From the NCBI RefSeq assembly GCF_030068455.1, contig NZ_JAQOSQ010000001.1:186001-250000 (forward strand): a stretch of 64,000 nt of DNA, given 5' to 3'. The stretch's first letter is position 1; each line of letters opens with the position of its first letter. A program made the translations under genes and the position numbers. The stretch comes from Roseofilum casamattae BLCC-M143. GTDB taxonomy: Bacteria > Cyanobacteriota > Cyanobacteriia > Cyanobacteriales > Desertifilaceae. Positions 1-10,161 of this stretch are shown in pieces. The notes under the pieces were generated by a model. That model ran no database searches and was not told the origin of the DNA. It saw only the letters and a list, made by a program, of their open reading frames with translations.

Positions 1-1426
<1,426 letters not shown>

Positions 1427-1536
1427 CTAGTACTTGCACGTTTACTTACGCTTTTCATTTATTTTGCCATAGCTGCTACGATTACATCGGAGAGAATTGA
1501 TTGAGAATGGGTTCGGAAGAGAAGGAGAGCGCAGTC

Positions 1537-2463
1537 ATGGTAGAATTCCTCGGGCAACGGTGGTTGAATCGTATTTTTACCGGGATAGCGATCGCCGCAT
1601 TCTCGATCGCGATCGAGCCAATTCCTGTCAGAGCGAGCACCCCGCCAATTCAAATTGCAGAAGAAGACGAGACAGATCGCCCTTCCATTGACGATGCGAT
1701 CGCCGGCTATCTCAATCGTACTCCACTTGGTGCGATCGCAACCAACTGGAGTTTAGAACAAGCCATGGAGTGGCAAACTCAGTTCGTGCGGGGTCTCATT
1801 CCCCATCTAGGCCCCATCGTCGGCTACAAAGCCGCATTAACCAATCCCAAAGCGCAAGAGAGTTTCGGAGTATCTCATCCCTTGCGCGGTACCCTACTCC
1901 AACAGATGTTACTCCCAACCGGAGCAACGGTTCCCCTCAATTTTGGCACGCGCGGAGTCTTTGAAGCCGATCTAATTGTGCGAGTTAGCGACGAAGACAT
2001 TAATGAAGCAACGACTGCGCAACAAGTACTCGCGAGTCTCGATGCCGTCATTCCCTTTATCGAACTAGCCGATTTGGCTTACGATCCGAGTATTCCCTTA
2101 AACGGCCCGGCCTTAATTGCCATTAATGCAGGGGCGCGGTTAGGAGTTGTAGGCGAACCCATTCCTCTCGAAGCGACAGCAGAATGGGAAGAAAAATTAG
2201 GAAAAATTCAGGTTACCCTGAGTAATGGCGAAGGAGCAGTTCTCTCCGAAGGCAGCTCGGCAGCATTGTTGGGTCATCCATTGCACGTCGTGTTGTGGCT
2301 GAAAGAGGATCTACAGAAAGCAGGAATTCGCCTCAAACCCGGAGATTTACTCTCGTTAGGGACGATTACTCCGTTAACTCCAGTGACACGAGAAATGACA
2401 ATCCGAGCCAATTATTTAGGATTAGGTGAAGTATCGCTGCAGTTTTCCGGTGCAATCAGATAA
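1537..2463 (+). CDS. Secreted 2-keto-4-pentenoate hydratase-like protein (FAH superfamily)
   Basis: About 308 residues. An in-frame TTG at 1501 and ATG at 1507 extend it, but ATG 1537 has AAGGAG about nine bases upstream and begins a proper signal peptide: basic MVEFLGQRWLNR, a hydrophobic stretch, then a cleavage-like VRA|S. The mature part resembles MhpD-type hydratases of the fumarylacetoacetate hydrolase superfamily (GPIVGYKAALTNPKAQ, FEADLIVRV, PFIELAD, GDLLSLGTITP). The family usually hydrates 2-oxopent-4-enoates with a divalent metal in the cytosol, so an exported form is unusual and the substrate is not predictable. It stands alone; a REP-like repeat follows the stop. Family assignment good, function uncertain. 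Confidence 0.8.
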   Translation: MVEFLGQRWLNRIFTGIAIAAFSIAIEPIPVRASTPPIQIAEEDETDRPSIDDAIAGYLNRTPLGAIATNWSLEQAMEWQTQFVRGLIPHLGPIVGYKAALTNPKAQESFGVSHPLRGTLLQQMLLPTGATVPLNFGTRGVFEADLIVRVSDEDINEATTAQQVLASLDAVIPFIELADLAYDPSIPLNGPALIAINAGARLGVVGEPIPLEATAEWEEKLGKIQVTLSNGEGAVLSEGSSAALLGHPLHVVLWLKEDLQKAGIRLKPGDLLSLGTITPLTPVTREMTIRANYLGLGEVSLQFSGAIR

Positions 2464-2480
2464 CCAAACCCCATTCCCGT

Positions 2481-2523
2481 ACCCTGAGCGTAGTCGAAGG
2501 GTGCCTTGAGCGGAGCTGAAGGG
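2481..2523. repeat. REP-like pair of degenerate copies
   Basis: Two adjacent related 20-mers, CCCTGAGCGTAGTCGAAGGG and CCTTGAGCGGAGCTGAAGGG, each starting CCyTGAGCG and ending GAAGGG. This kind of short motif recurs in bacterial intergenic regions. A minus-strand ORF across it (SAPLKAPFDYAQG) is simply the repeat translated. Confidence 0.6.
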
Positions 2524-2618
2524 ATATTCCCACGGCAAAGGGCATAGGAGCACTCCTCACACTTACCATTCTCGTTTGCTCCCAATCCCCCTGCACTACA
2601 TCCAGCATCCATCGCAGC

Positions 2619-2789
2619 TCAAGTGCGAGGATGTTCTTCTTTACAACCCATTTGCCAGCATCGCTCGAGAAGCATTAGTTGATAGCACTGCCAAAACTTC
2701 GTCGGATTCCAAACCATATCCGAACTCAATACCGGTTGGTGCAGATAAGCCCATAGGGGAAGCCAAAAGGTGCGATAGTTAAAGTTCAT
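2619..2789 (-). CDS. Possible small Trp-rich protein (56 aa)
   Basis: ATG at 2789 runs 56 codons to TGA. The product is unusually rich in aromatic residues (five Trp, including WLPLWAY and MVWNPTKFW) with three Cys in the C-terminal half. No Shine-Dalgarno is visible and no family is recognised. It may be a real small protein, a gene remnant or chance; composition is the only argument for coding. Confidence 0.25.
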   Translation of the reverse strand: MNFNYRTFWLPLWAYLHQPVLSSDMVWNPTKFWQCYQLMLLERCWQMGCKEEHPRT

Positions 2790-2838
2790 AAGTTATCTAA
2801 AAAGGCGATCCGTGTCTACAACAATAAAAATCCACCCA

Positions 2839-2922
2839 CATGAGTAGGCAGTCAGGATAGAAGAGTTTACCCTCCGTCCCTTTCTCCACTCTGCCAAACT
2901 CTTCAAGTGAGTTGCCTACATG
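2839..2922. repeat. Long imperfect inverted repeat / hairpin
   Basis: The left arm (CATG 2839-2842, TAGGCA 2845-2850, GAAGAGTTT 2860-2868) is complemented in order by the right arm (AAACTCTTC 2896-2904, TGCCTA 2913-2918, CATG 2919-2922). It encloses a pyrimidine-rich loop of about 27 bases. It could be a structured transcript, a small RNA or a MITE-like palindrome. No T-tract follows, so it is not a standard terminator. Confidence 0.45.
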
Positions 2923-3106
2923 GTATTACTGAATCTGCATAAATTTCTAATACCAAATTTTAGTAATATTGCTTAATCAATAGCGCGAAAATGCGGTGGT
3001 TGCTGGATTTCAACGGGAGAAATTTGCGATCGCTTCCTCCTCTCAAGTTGTCACTTTTACATTAAAACTTCATAATTTATGATAATATGTTACTTATTCT
3101 GAATAG

Positions 3107-5131
3107 ATGTCCGCTCCTCAGTCTCCCCAATCTCCCCAATCTCCCAAGTCATTCAATAGCCTACAACAAACGGCATATCAGCTTGCCTCTTGTACCGATC
3201 GCCTGTTCGAGGAAATCGAGCAACAGCAAGCTTTAGCGAAGATCCTGGACAATATTCGATCGTCTTTCGATGTTCGGACAATCTTCAAGACAACCGCTCG
3301 CGAGATTCGTCATTTGCTCAATGCCGATCGCGTTGCTCTATTTCAGTTTGCTCCAGACAGTGGATACAATACAGGCGAATTTGTCTGGGAAGATATCAGT
3401 CCTGAATGGCCGTCAGCTCTCGGATTTCAAGTTGACGATCGTTGGTTTGGGTCTCAATTTGTGGCAGATTATATCGAAGGAAAAATCCAAACAGTTACCA
3501 ATATTTATGAGACTGAATTAAGTAACTTTCAGCTTGAATTTTTACAGCAATTTCAAATCAAAGCTTACTTAATTGTTCCCGTGATTCAAGAAAACAAGCT
3601 TTGGGGATTATTAGACATTCATCAATGTTCTCAACCCCGTCGATGGAAACTCAACGAAATTGACTTTATCCGAAAAATTGCGAATTATTTTGCTATTGCC
3701 TTGCAACAAGCTGGCGAGCGAGAACAAGCGATTAATCGCCAAAAATCTCTCGTCAAAATTGTCGGTAAAATTCAGCAATCATTTGATTGGTCGGAAATTT
3801 GCCAAACTACGACGGAAGAAGTTCGTTTACTCCTTAATGTCGATCGCGCTGCTGTGTTTCGTTTTAATCCAGATTGGAGCGGTGATTTTGTCTTTGAGTC
3901 CGTTGCTTCTGGATGGAATCCTTTGGTAGGAGTTTCTCCAGTCATTGAAGATACCTATTTAATGGAAACTCAAGGAGGAAGATATGCCGATCGCGAATCG
4001 TTTGCGGTAGCTGATATTTACACCGTCGGTCATTCTGACTGTCATATTGAACTATTAGAGCAATTTCAAGCAAAAGCTTATGCGATCGCTCCTATTTTTC
4101 AAGGCAAAAAATTGTGGGGATTGCTCGCCGTCTTTCAAAATTCTCGCTCGCGACAGTGGAAAGAAGATGAGGTTGAACTGTTAGTACAACTTGGCGATCA
4201 ACTGGCGATCGCTCTGCAACAAGCTGAATTTGTTGCCCAAATTCAAGCACAATCAACTCAGTTAGAACAAATGTTGGCAGAAGTTCAACAATCTCAATTA
4301 CAACTGGTGCAGCATGAAAAGATGGCAAGTTTGGGGCAGTTAGTAGCTGGCATTGCCCACGAGATTAATAATCCGGTTAACTTTATTTATGGAAACTTGT
4401 CTCACGTGCAAACCTACACCAACGATCTATTAAATATCGGTAATTTTTATCAAGATTATGAATCGAAATCTGCGGAGGAAATTGCGGAATTCCAAGAAGA
4501 CCTAGAAGAAATGGAACTGGAGTTTATCGTCGAAGATTTGCCAAAAACACTCGCCTCGATGAAATTAGGAGCCGATCGCATCCGAGATTTAGTCTTATCG
4601 TTGCGCAACTTTTCCCGCTTGGACGAAGCAGAAGTGAAAGCCGTCGATCTGCATGAAGGAATCAACAGTACCTTATTGATTTTAGGACATCGGATTAAAA
4701 GTGTTAAAGAAAAAGCTGCGATTGAAATCATAAAAGACTATGGGAATATTCCCTGCCTAAACTGCTATCCAGCGCAACTCAATCAAGTGTTCATGAACTT
4801 GCTGGCTAATGCTCTAGACTCTCTTGAAGAAAAAAGCGATCGCGATTTATTTGCCCAGGACACTAATCCGCAAATATGCATTAGAACGCGCTCTAGTGAC
4901 GATGGCGCGATCGCCATTACAATTAGCGATAATGGTATGGGAATAGAAGAGGAAGCGCTCTCCAGGATATTCGATCGCTTCTTTACCACTAAATCTCTTG
5001 GAAAAGGCACGGGGTTGGGTTTAGCCTTGTGTCAAGACATTATTATCGAACAACATGGCGGCACAATTAATGCGCGTTCTACAGTCGGTGAAGGGGCTGA
5101 ATTTGAAATCACCTTACCCATCCACCAATAA
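3107..5131 (+). CDS. Double-GAF sensor histidine kinase, second GAF cyanobacteriochrome-like
   Basis: 674 residues, soluble. A Ser-Pro-Gln repeat opens the protein, followed by GAF1 (about 50-195), GAF2 (about 220-370), a short coiled coil and the kinase core. The H-box AHEINNP has His418; an N-box NLLANALDS, G1 DNGMGI, F-box FDRFFTTK and G2 GKGTGLGL are all present. GAF2 has Cys312-His313 in the context SDCHIELLEQFQ, the place where bilin-binding GAFs carry their thioether Cys; GAF1 has Asn-Phe there instead. A light or redox sensing role is therefore possible but inferred. No response regulator adjoins it. It converges on the Kir gene with a 5-base gap. Confidence 0.88.
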   Translation: MSAPQSPQSPQSPKSFNSLQQTAYQLASCTDRLFEEIEQQQALAKILDNIRSSFDVRTIFKTTAREIRHLLNADRVALFQFAPDSGYNTGEFVWEDISPEWPSALGFQVDDRWFGSQFVADYIEGKIQTVTNIYETELSNFQLEFLQQFQIKAYLIVPVIQENKLWGLLDIHQCSQPRRWKLNEIDFIRKIANYFAIALQQAGEREQAINRQKSLVKIVGKIQQSFDWSEICQTTTEEVRLLLNVDRAAVFRFNPDWSGDFVFESVASGWNPLVGVSPVIEDTYLMETQGGRYADRESFAVADIYTVGHSDCHIELLEQFQAKAYAIAPIFQGKKLWGLLAVFQNSRSRQWKEDEVELLVQLGDQLAIALQQAEFVAQIQAQSTQLEQMLAEVQQSQLQLVQHEKMASLGQLVAGIAHEINNPVNFIYGNLSHVQTYTNDLLNIGNFYQDYESKSAEEIAEFQEDLEEMELEFIVEDLPKTLASMKLGADRIRDLVLSLRNFSRLDEAEVKAVDLHEGINSTLLILGHRIKSVKEKAAIEIIKDYGNIPCLNCYPAQLNQVFMNLLANALDSLEEKSDRDLFAQDTNPQICIRTRSSDDGAIAITISDNGMGIEEEALSRIFDRFFTTKSLGKGTGLGLALCQDIIIEQHGGTINARSTVGEGAEFEITLPIHQ

Positions 5132-5136
5132 GATGA

Positions 5137-6027
5137 CTACAAGGGTTTAGTATCGTGAAATTGAGTATAATCAATACAGCGAGTTCCGTTCTCATCCATA
5201 CTGACCACATTGACAAATATAGCATCGCACTCAATATCTTCGGGATGATACCAATAGCGCGCGTGAATCGTTTGCGAAACGGTTTCATCCAGTCCGGTTA
5301 AACTCACGATCGTTTCCGGTTTCCATTCCGCAATATCTTCCGCAGTCATGCCATATTTAAAGAAAGGACTGCGCTCGTCAATGGGGTGCATAATCATCCA
5401 ACTCAGAACCAAGAACGGATTTTGCGATCGCACCAAATCTAAATCCACAATCCGGCGCAAATTATGACCTTCTTTCGTCTCCTCCTGCGGTAATAACACC
5501 GTCACCCGCACTTGCGCTTCCACAATCCAATTATTCCGCTGATTGGCAATGCGAAACATCAACGTCGGTACCCCATTATACGGCGCGATCGCCGCCACTT
5601 TACTAAACAACACTCGCGCCGTTGGTTTCGAGAACCGAGCAAACAACAACCCCGTCGCTACCGCAAATCCCAATAACCCGAACAAGGCTTCCAATGTCAC
5701 CAACACATTGGCATAAAACGTCGTCGGATACATAGCGCCGTAACCAATCGTTGCCATAGTTTGTACGCTAAACAAAAAGGCATCCGTAAACGATCCCGGT
5801 TCCGCATTGGCAATACCATTTCCACCAATTAAATAAGCGCAAGCAAACAGAGCATTGGCAATAAAATAGATGAGAAAAATCACCCCGAAAAACTGCCACC
5901 ATTCTATGGAAAGCAAGCAATGATAGAGGTCGCTCCAGTGATAATGGGTCCACGCCATCCGGACAAACTTCACCCCACTGAGACTGGATGTGAACGACAG
6001 TTGTTTCTTTTTGCGTCTATTTATCAT
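5137..6027 (-). CDS. Inward-rectifier potassium channel (Kirbac type)
   Basis: 296 residues. There is a basic N-terminus, a slide helix, TM1 around 45-66, a pore helix with selectivity filter TIGYG (93-97), and TM2 around 105-128. A cytoplasmic beta-sandwich domain follows, with Kir-typical PTLMFRIANQR and MHPIDERSPFF segments. Kirbac channels are tetramers passing K+ across the cytoplasmic membrane and gated through the C-terminal domain. The ATG shares one base with the stop of the upstream antiporter gene (TGATG), so the two are probably translated together and act jointly in K+/pH balance (inference). Confidence 0.93.
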   Translation of the reverse strand: MINRRKKKQLSFTSSLSGVKFVRMAWTHYHWSDLYHCLLSIEWWQFFGVIFLIYFIANALFACAYLIGGNGIANAEPGSFTDAFLFSVQTMATIGYGAMYPTTFYANVLVTLEALFGLLGFAVATGLLFARFSKPTARVLFSKVAAIAPYNGVPTLMFRIANQRNNWIVEAQVRVTVLLPQEETKEGHNLRRIVDLDLVRSQNPFLVLSWMIMHPIDERSPFFKYGMTAEDIAEWKPETIVSLTGLDETVSQTIHARYWYHPEDIECDAIFVNVVSMDENGTRCIDYTQFHDTKPL

Positions 6028-7952
6028 CAGCTATCGATAATTTCCAACAACTTTTCCGGTTCTAACGCACTCAGTGGAATCTCCTCCACCTCCGGCAACC
6101 TCTCCACCGACAAGCGCGTTGCCTGAGACGCCCCTGATAGGCGCTTGAGCAAAGCCGGACGCGGATCGTGGAGCAAATAAATAATGCGATCGCCGCTGCG
6201 CCATTCTTCCGTCGCTGGCATCACCTGCAACCGCCCTTCCCGAGAAAGCAAAATCGGCACCAGCTCTCCCGCGCGAATTAACGCTTGCAAATGAGCCTGT
6301 TGAAAACCTAAACCCTCAGCGCGCAGTGTCGTCGCTCCCAACTTCACCTTACCCTCATCCACATACTGGTTCCAGGCCTTAATCGGAATATCGGGAACAA
6401 AGGCAGGGGCAACCTTCTGAGTCGTGCTAGCTCCTGTAGCCCCCTGAGACTCATGGGGAAAAACCGCATAGACTCGTGGCGGGTCGAACTCTTCCACCGC
6501 CCGCTGCGCCAGCACCACATTCACTTCCCCATTATTCGTCATCGCCAGAAATGTCCCCATGGAAGACAATCCCGCCTCGTCCAGCACCGCCGTATTCAAC
6601 GCGCTACTCATAAACACTCGCAAGCCCTCCGCCTCCGCTTCCTGACAAGCTTCCGCATTCGTATCGATCAACACCACCGACTCCCCTTGTTCCTCAAACA
6701 AGCGCGCGATTAAGCGACTGATAGGGCTAATCCCCACAATTACCGCTCCCGTTGCCTTCATCGACGTAATCTGCAACAGACTGGCTAACCGTCCCGCCGT
6801 CAATCCCTGACAGAGCACCGTCAGGATAATCGTCAAAAAGACCAGCGCCTTAATCGAATCTCCCCCATTAATGCCGCGCTCGGTGAGCAAAATCGAGAAT
6901 AACGATGCTACCGATGCCGAAACAATCCCTCTCGGGCCAATCCAACCGAGAAATAACTTTTGCCGCCAGTTCATGTCGCTATTCCAGGTACACACCCAAA
7001 TATTCAGCGGCCGGATAACGAACATCAACAGCAGAACCGTCCACAAACTGCCCCAACCTAGGGCAAAGATACTGGCAATGGACAAATCGGCGGCCAGTAA
7101 AATAAACAATACCGAAACCGCCAACATGGTGAGCTGGCCTTTAAAGCGGCGCAATAACCGCTCTTCCGGAAGAGCTGACCCGCGCAAGACAATTCCGGAA
7201 ACTACCGTCGCCATCAGTCCGGACTCGGAGCGAATGGTTTGCGCGATGCCAAATAATCCTAATAACCCAGCCAAAACGACCAGATTTTTCAGATCTTCCG
7301 ATAAAAACTTACTCCGCTTGAGGAACCATCCCAAGAGCCATCCGCCTGTCGCTCCAATGGCGCCTCCAATCCCCAACCGCAATAGTAACCCGCTCACGAT
7401 CGCCATGGGGTCTGCATCGCCATTCAGAATAATATCCAGGACGACAACGGCGAGGATGGCTCCCACCGGGTCGATGAGTACTCCTTCTCCTTCCAGCAGC
7501 GTTGCTACCGGCCGCTCCACCTTCACGTGCTTCAGCAACGGAGAAATGACCGTCGGCCCGGTGACCACCACCAAAGCAGCATAGAGAAAGGCAATTCCCC
7601 AAGGAAACTCCGCCAGGAAATGGGCCCCGATACCGCCACCAACAAGGGTGATTAACGTCCCGATGGTCACCAAATTGCGCAAGCTCCCGGAAACTTTGCC
7701 CAAATCGCGCAACTCCAGGTTCAATCCACCTTCAAACAGAATCAGGGCAACGGAGAGGGCGACAATAGTTTCAATGCCAATACCCAGCAACTGCGGCTGG
7801 AGCACCCCCAATCCATCCGGCCCCAAGCCAATTCCAAAGGGCAAGAGAAAAACAATGGCTGGTACGCGCAAAAAATCTGCCAGCACTTGGGCGCTAATCC
7901 CTGCAATGACAGTGAGGATAATCAGTAGGGTGATTTCAAACGATCCTTCCAT
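6027..7952 (-). CDS. CPA1-family Na+(K+)/H+ antiporter with TrkA-N domain
   Basis: 641 residues. The first ~390 form about 12 membrane segments of the sodium/proton exchanger fold, with TGPTVISPLL and the LLEGEGVLIDPVGA motif that carries acidic residues of the ion path. From about 400 a Rossmann-like TrkA-N (RCK) domain follows (GAVIVGISPISRLIARLF, then VVLIDTN about 25 residues on), then a TrkA-C-like part to about 610. NhaP/KefC-like proteins with such tails exchange Na+ or K+ for protons under nucleotide control. The ion cannot be decided from sequence. First gene of a two-gene unit with the Kir channel. Confidence 0.92.
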   Translation of the reverse strand: MEGSFEITLLIILTVIAGISAQVLADFLRVPAIVFLLPFGIGLGPDGLGVLQPQLLGIGIETIVALSVALILFEGGLNLELRDLGKVSGSLRNLVTIGTLITLVGGGIGAHFLAEFPWGIAFLYAALVVVTGPTVISPLLKHVKVERPVATLLEGEGVLIDPVGAILAVVVLDIILNGDADPMAIVSGLLLRLGIGGAIGATGGWLLGWFLKRSKFLSEDLKNLVVLAGLLGLFGIAQTIRSESGLMATVVSGIVLRGSALPEERLLRRFKGQLTMLAVSVLFILLAADLSIASIFALGWGSLWTVLLLMFVIRPLNIWVCTWNSDMNWRQKLFLGWIGPRGIVSASVASLFSILLTERGINGGDSIKALVFLTIILTVLCQGLTAGRLASLLQITSMKATGAVIVGISPISRLIARLFEEQGESVVLIDTNAEACQEAEAEGLRVFMSSALNTAVLDEAGLSSMGTFLAMTNNGEVNVVLAQRAVEEFDPPRVYAVFPHESQGATGASTTQKVAPAFVPDIPIKAWNQYVDEGKVKLGATTLRAEGLGFQQAHLQALIRAGELVPILLSREGRLQVMPATEEWRSGDRIIYLLHDPRPALLKRLSGASQATRLSVERLPEVEEIPLSALEPEKLLEIIDS

Positions 7953-8290
7953 AAGCGAGTTGGCAAGGTATTAGCTTTCCTATCTTTAATATGTTAAACG
8001 GGATTTTATATAAGACTCTTGGGTTGGTATGCCCAGAGACAGATATAACCTAGCGCGTTCTTCTCGCTTTGACCAGAGTCATCGAGTCATGACAGGGGAG
8101 CAAAACTGTAGAAGAGCATAGGCGGTAGAGCCAAGAACCTGTAACAGAGATCGCAGTTATGGCGTTCCCAGTCTAGTTCTTCCAACAGCGATCTCACAAG
8201 CGGTTTTATATGCCTCAGTGCTGCAGTGCGATCGCCCTCAGCGCTTTGCCTTTTGACTACCGAAAGCGCTATAAATAAGTTAATAAATGT
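7953..8290. other. Divergent spacer of 338 bp
   Basis: Lies between the antiporter (leftward) and cytM (rightward) and so should hold both promoters. TATAAATAAG at about 8270-8279 is a possible -10 region for cytM. A HIP1-like GCGATCGC core is present at about 8229. No coding region seen apart from a 24-codon ATG frame at 8287 that overlaps the start of cytM out of frame. Confidence 0.5.
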
Positions 8291-8746
8291 TTGTATTTTA
8301 CGTTCAATCCATTGATCCCTTTACAAAATTCTCTTTCAAATCCCTTAGTAAAACCGATTAATAAACCACCATTGGAAAACCCCATCCCCAGTAACGAGAG
8401 TTGGCTCAAGCCCATCTGGACTTGGCTGCTTGTGGTTTTACTAAGCGCCAGTCTCCTGGGAGTCGGTTGGTATTATTTCGGTCAGCCTGACCCTTACGTG
8501 AATCAAGTTCTGTCTTTGGAAGGAGACATAACTCAGGGCCATGCTATCTTCCAGATGAACTGCGCTGGATGTCACGGACTCGAAGCTGACGGTCGAGTTG
8601 GCCCCAGCTTGCTCTCTGTCTCGGAGCATAAGTCAAAACGGAGTTTAATTCGCCAGGTGACTAGCGGTCAAACTCCTCCGATGCCTCAATTTCAACCGAG
8701 TCCGCAAGTGATGGCAGATTTGCTCAGCTATTTAGAATCATTATAG
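8291..8746 (+). CDS. cytM: Cytochrome M-like c-type cytochrome
   Basis: Up to 151 residues from TTG 8291. One membrane anchor (about 41-63) is followed by a small class I cytochrome domain with heme site CAGCH (Cys91, Cys94, His95) and the distal Met131 in TPPMPQF. The motifs QGHAIFQMNCAGCHG and MADLLSYL match cyanobacterial CytM, a membrane-tethered cytochrome of thylakoid or plasma membrane whose role in electron flow is debated. There is no in-frame ATG before the anchor. TTG 8291 or TTG 8372 are candidate starts, neither with a good ribosome site, so the N-terminal ~30 residues are doubtful. Confidence 0.85.
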   Translation: MYFTFNPLIPLQNSLSNPLVKPINKPPLENPIPSNESWLKPIWTWLLVVLLSASLLGVGWYYFGQPDPYVNQVLSLEGDITQGHAIFQMNCAGCHGLEADGRVGPSLLSVSEHKSKRSLIRQVTSGQTPPMPQFQPSPQVMADLLSYLESL

Positions 8747-8877
8747 AGTTGTTGATTTGTTGCCCCGTGGCGATCGCCAGTTGCTCTTGGCTAGTGGCGA
8801 TCGGGTTGGGTTGGTATCATCTACCGATCGCGATTCCTTAGCCCAATAAGTGCAGCATCATGGAGAAATGGTATAAG

Positions 8878-10095
8878 TTAATTCGGGTTCGCTCTCCCCA
8901 GCTCCAAGGCAACTTGATGCACTTGTTGCCAGGGAAGATCCTGCTCTCGCGCCAACCGGGCACAATCTTCATATTCCGGTTGAATATTACACAGTTCTTC
9001 TCCTTTCCAAGCAAACTTGACCCGCACTTCGCCATAGGGAGTTGGCAAGGTACGCAACTGGCGGCGTAAAATCGAACGAGACTGGAGCGATCGCCGAATG
9101 CCCAAAGTTGTAGTTTCGCGAAAGATAATTCCTTCGCACTCTTCTATCTTATCCAGTGGACAAATAACGGTTAGCAACGTACCCAAGCGGGACTTTTTCA
9201 TCATCGTCGGTTGCGTAAAGGCATCGAGAGCGCCAGCTTCTAGTAATGCTTCTAGGCAATAGGCGATCGCCTGCGGACTAACGTCGTCAATCTGTGTTTC
9301 CAGCACCGCTACCTGCTGCAAACCTTCCTCAGCCTGGCGTCCGACCCAAAGCCGAACCATATTTGCTAGAGGCAGTTTCGCCGTACCCGCTCCCCAACCG
9401 ACGCTCTCCAAGGTCATCATCGGAGCAGAACCGAATTGAGTTGCGAGAGTGACGGCGATCGCGGCACCAGTTGGAGTCACTAATTCGCGATCGATGCCAT
9501 TACTAAACACCGGAACCTTGCCCATTTCCCACAACTTCAACACCGCTGGTACGGGAACTGGCAGAACGCCGTGAGCCGCTTTCACAGTACCGCCTCCCGT
9601 GGGTAGGGGCGAGCAAAACACCTCGTCAATTCCCAACCATTCCAAGCCCAAACAAGTCCCGACGATGTCTACTACGGCATCAGTTGCGCCCACTTCGTGA
9701 AAATGTACCTGCTCCGGCTCGATGCCATGCACCGCTGCCTCTGCCAGAGCTAACTTGTGGAAAATGGCTAAACTGCGTTCTTCCACTCGCGCCGGAAAGC
9801 GAGCCGCACGAATCATCTGGATAATTTCCGGTAAATGGCGGCCGTGTTGGTGCTGATGCTCGCCGTCATGATGGTGGTGGTGATGAGCAGTGGGGTTCAA
9901 ATCCACATGCACCTTAGTTCCGACTTGCCCGTGATGGGTTATCCGTTCCGCCCGCAGTTGATACTCCTGCGCCATCCTCAAAGGTTGCAGGCTCTCTGCC
10001 AAATATTCCAGAGGAACCCCAGCATCGACGAGAGCGCCCAAACACATATCGCCGGCTAAACCGGTGGGACAATCGAGATATCCAATTTTACCCAT
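8878..10095 (-). CDS. larC: LarC-type nickel insertion protein (DUF111)
   Basis: 405 residues from ATG 10095. The start KIGYLDCPTGLAGDMCLGAL is the hallmark of the LarC family. LarC uses CTP to place nickel in the nickel-pincer nucleotide (NPN) cofactor of lactate racemase-type enzymes. Residues 71-87 form a histidine-rich metal loop with six consecutive His then HQHQH, as in many LarC proteins. PLPTGGGTVKAAHG and ETQIDDVSPQ are further family motifs. No larA, larB or larE lies in this window, so the client enzyme is unknown here. Family assignment strong; the cofactor role is inherited from the family. Confidence 0.92.
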   Translation of the reverse strand: MGKIGYLDCPTGLAGDMCLGALVDAGVPLEYLAESLQPLRMAQEYQLRAERITHHGQVGTKVHVDLNPTAHHHHHHDGEHQHQHGRHLPEIIQMIRAARFPARVEERSLAIFHKLALAEAAVHGIEPEQVHFHEVGATDAVVDIVGTCLGLEWLGIDEVFCSPLPTGGGTVKAAHGVLPVPVPAVLKLWEMGKVPVFSNGIDRELVTPTGAAIAVTLATQFGSAPMMTLESVGWGAGTAKLPLANMVRLWVGRQAEEGLQQVAVLETQIDDVSPQAIAYCLEALLEAGALDAFTQPTMMKKSRLGTLLTVICPLDKIEECEGIIFRETTTLGIRRSLQSRSILRRQLRTLPTPYGEVRVKFAWKGEELCNIQPEYEDCARLAREQDLPWQQVHQVALELGRANPN

Positions 10096-10161
10096 TTATT
10101 CCCCCTGAAATTGCCATCGAGCACCTTCTCAATTTGGCTGAAAATCTTCCAATATGGCAAG

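Larger units (their letters stand above)
2464..3106. other. Repeat-bearing spacer of 643 bp
   Basis: Holds a REP-like repeat (2481-2523), a possible small minus-strand ORF (2619-2789) and a long imperfect hairpin (2839-2922). The last 150 bases before the kinase are AT-rich and probably hold its promoter, but no clear -35/-10 pair was identified. Confidence 0.7.

Noticed and set aside
2412-2612. 66-codon minus-strand frame with FDYAQG
   Set aside because: It is a translated REP-like repeat plus the antisense end of the hydratase-like gene.
6871-7584. 237-codon frame antisense to the CPA1 antiporter
   Set aside because: Shadow frame: the minus strand carries clear membrane and TrkA-N motifs.
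9835-10059. Met/Val-rich plus-strand frame
   Set aside because: Antisense of the LarC histidine-rich codons (CAT/CAC read as ATG/GTG).
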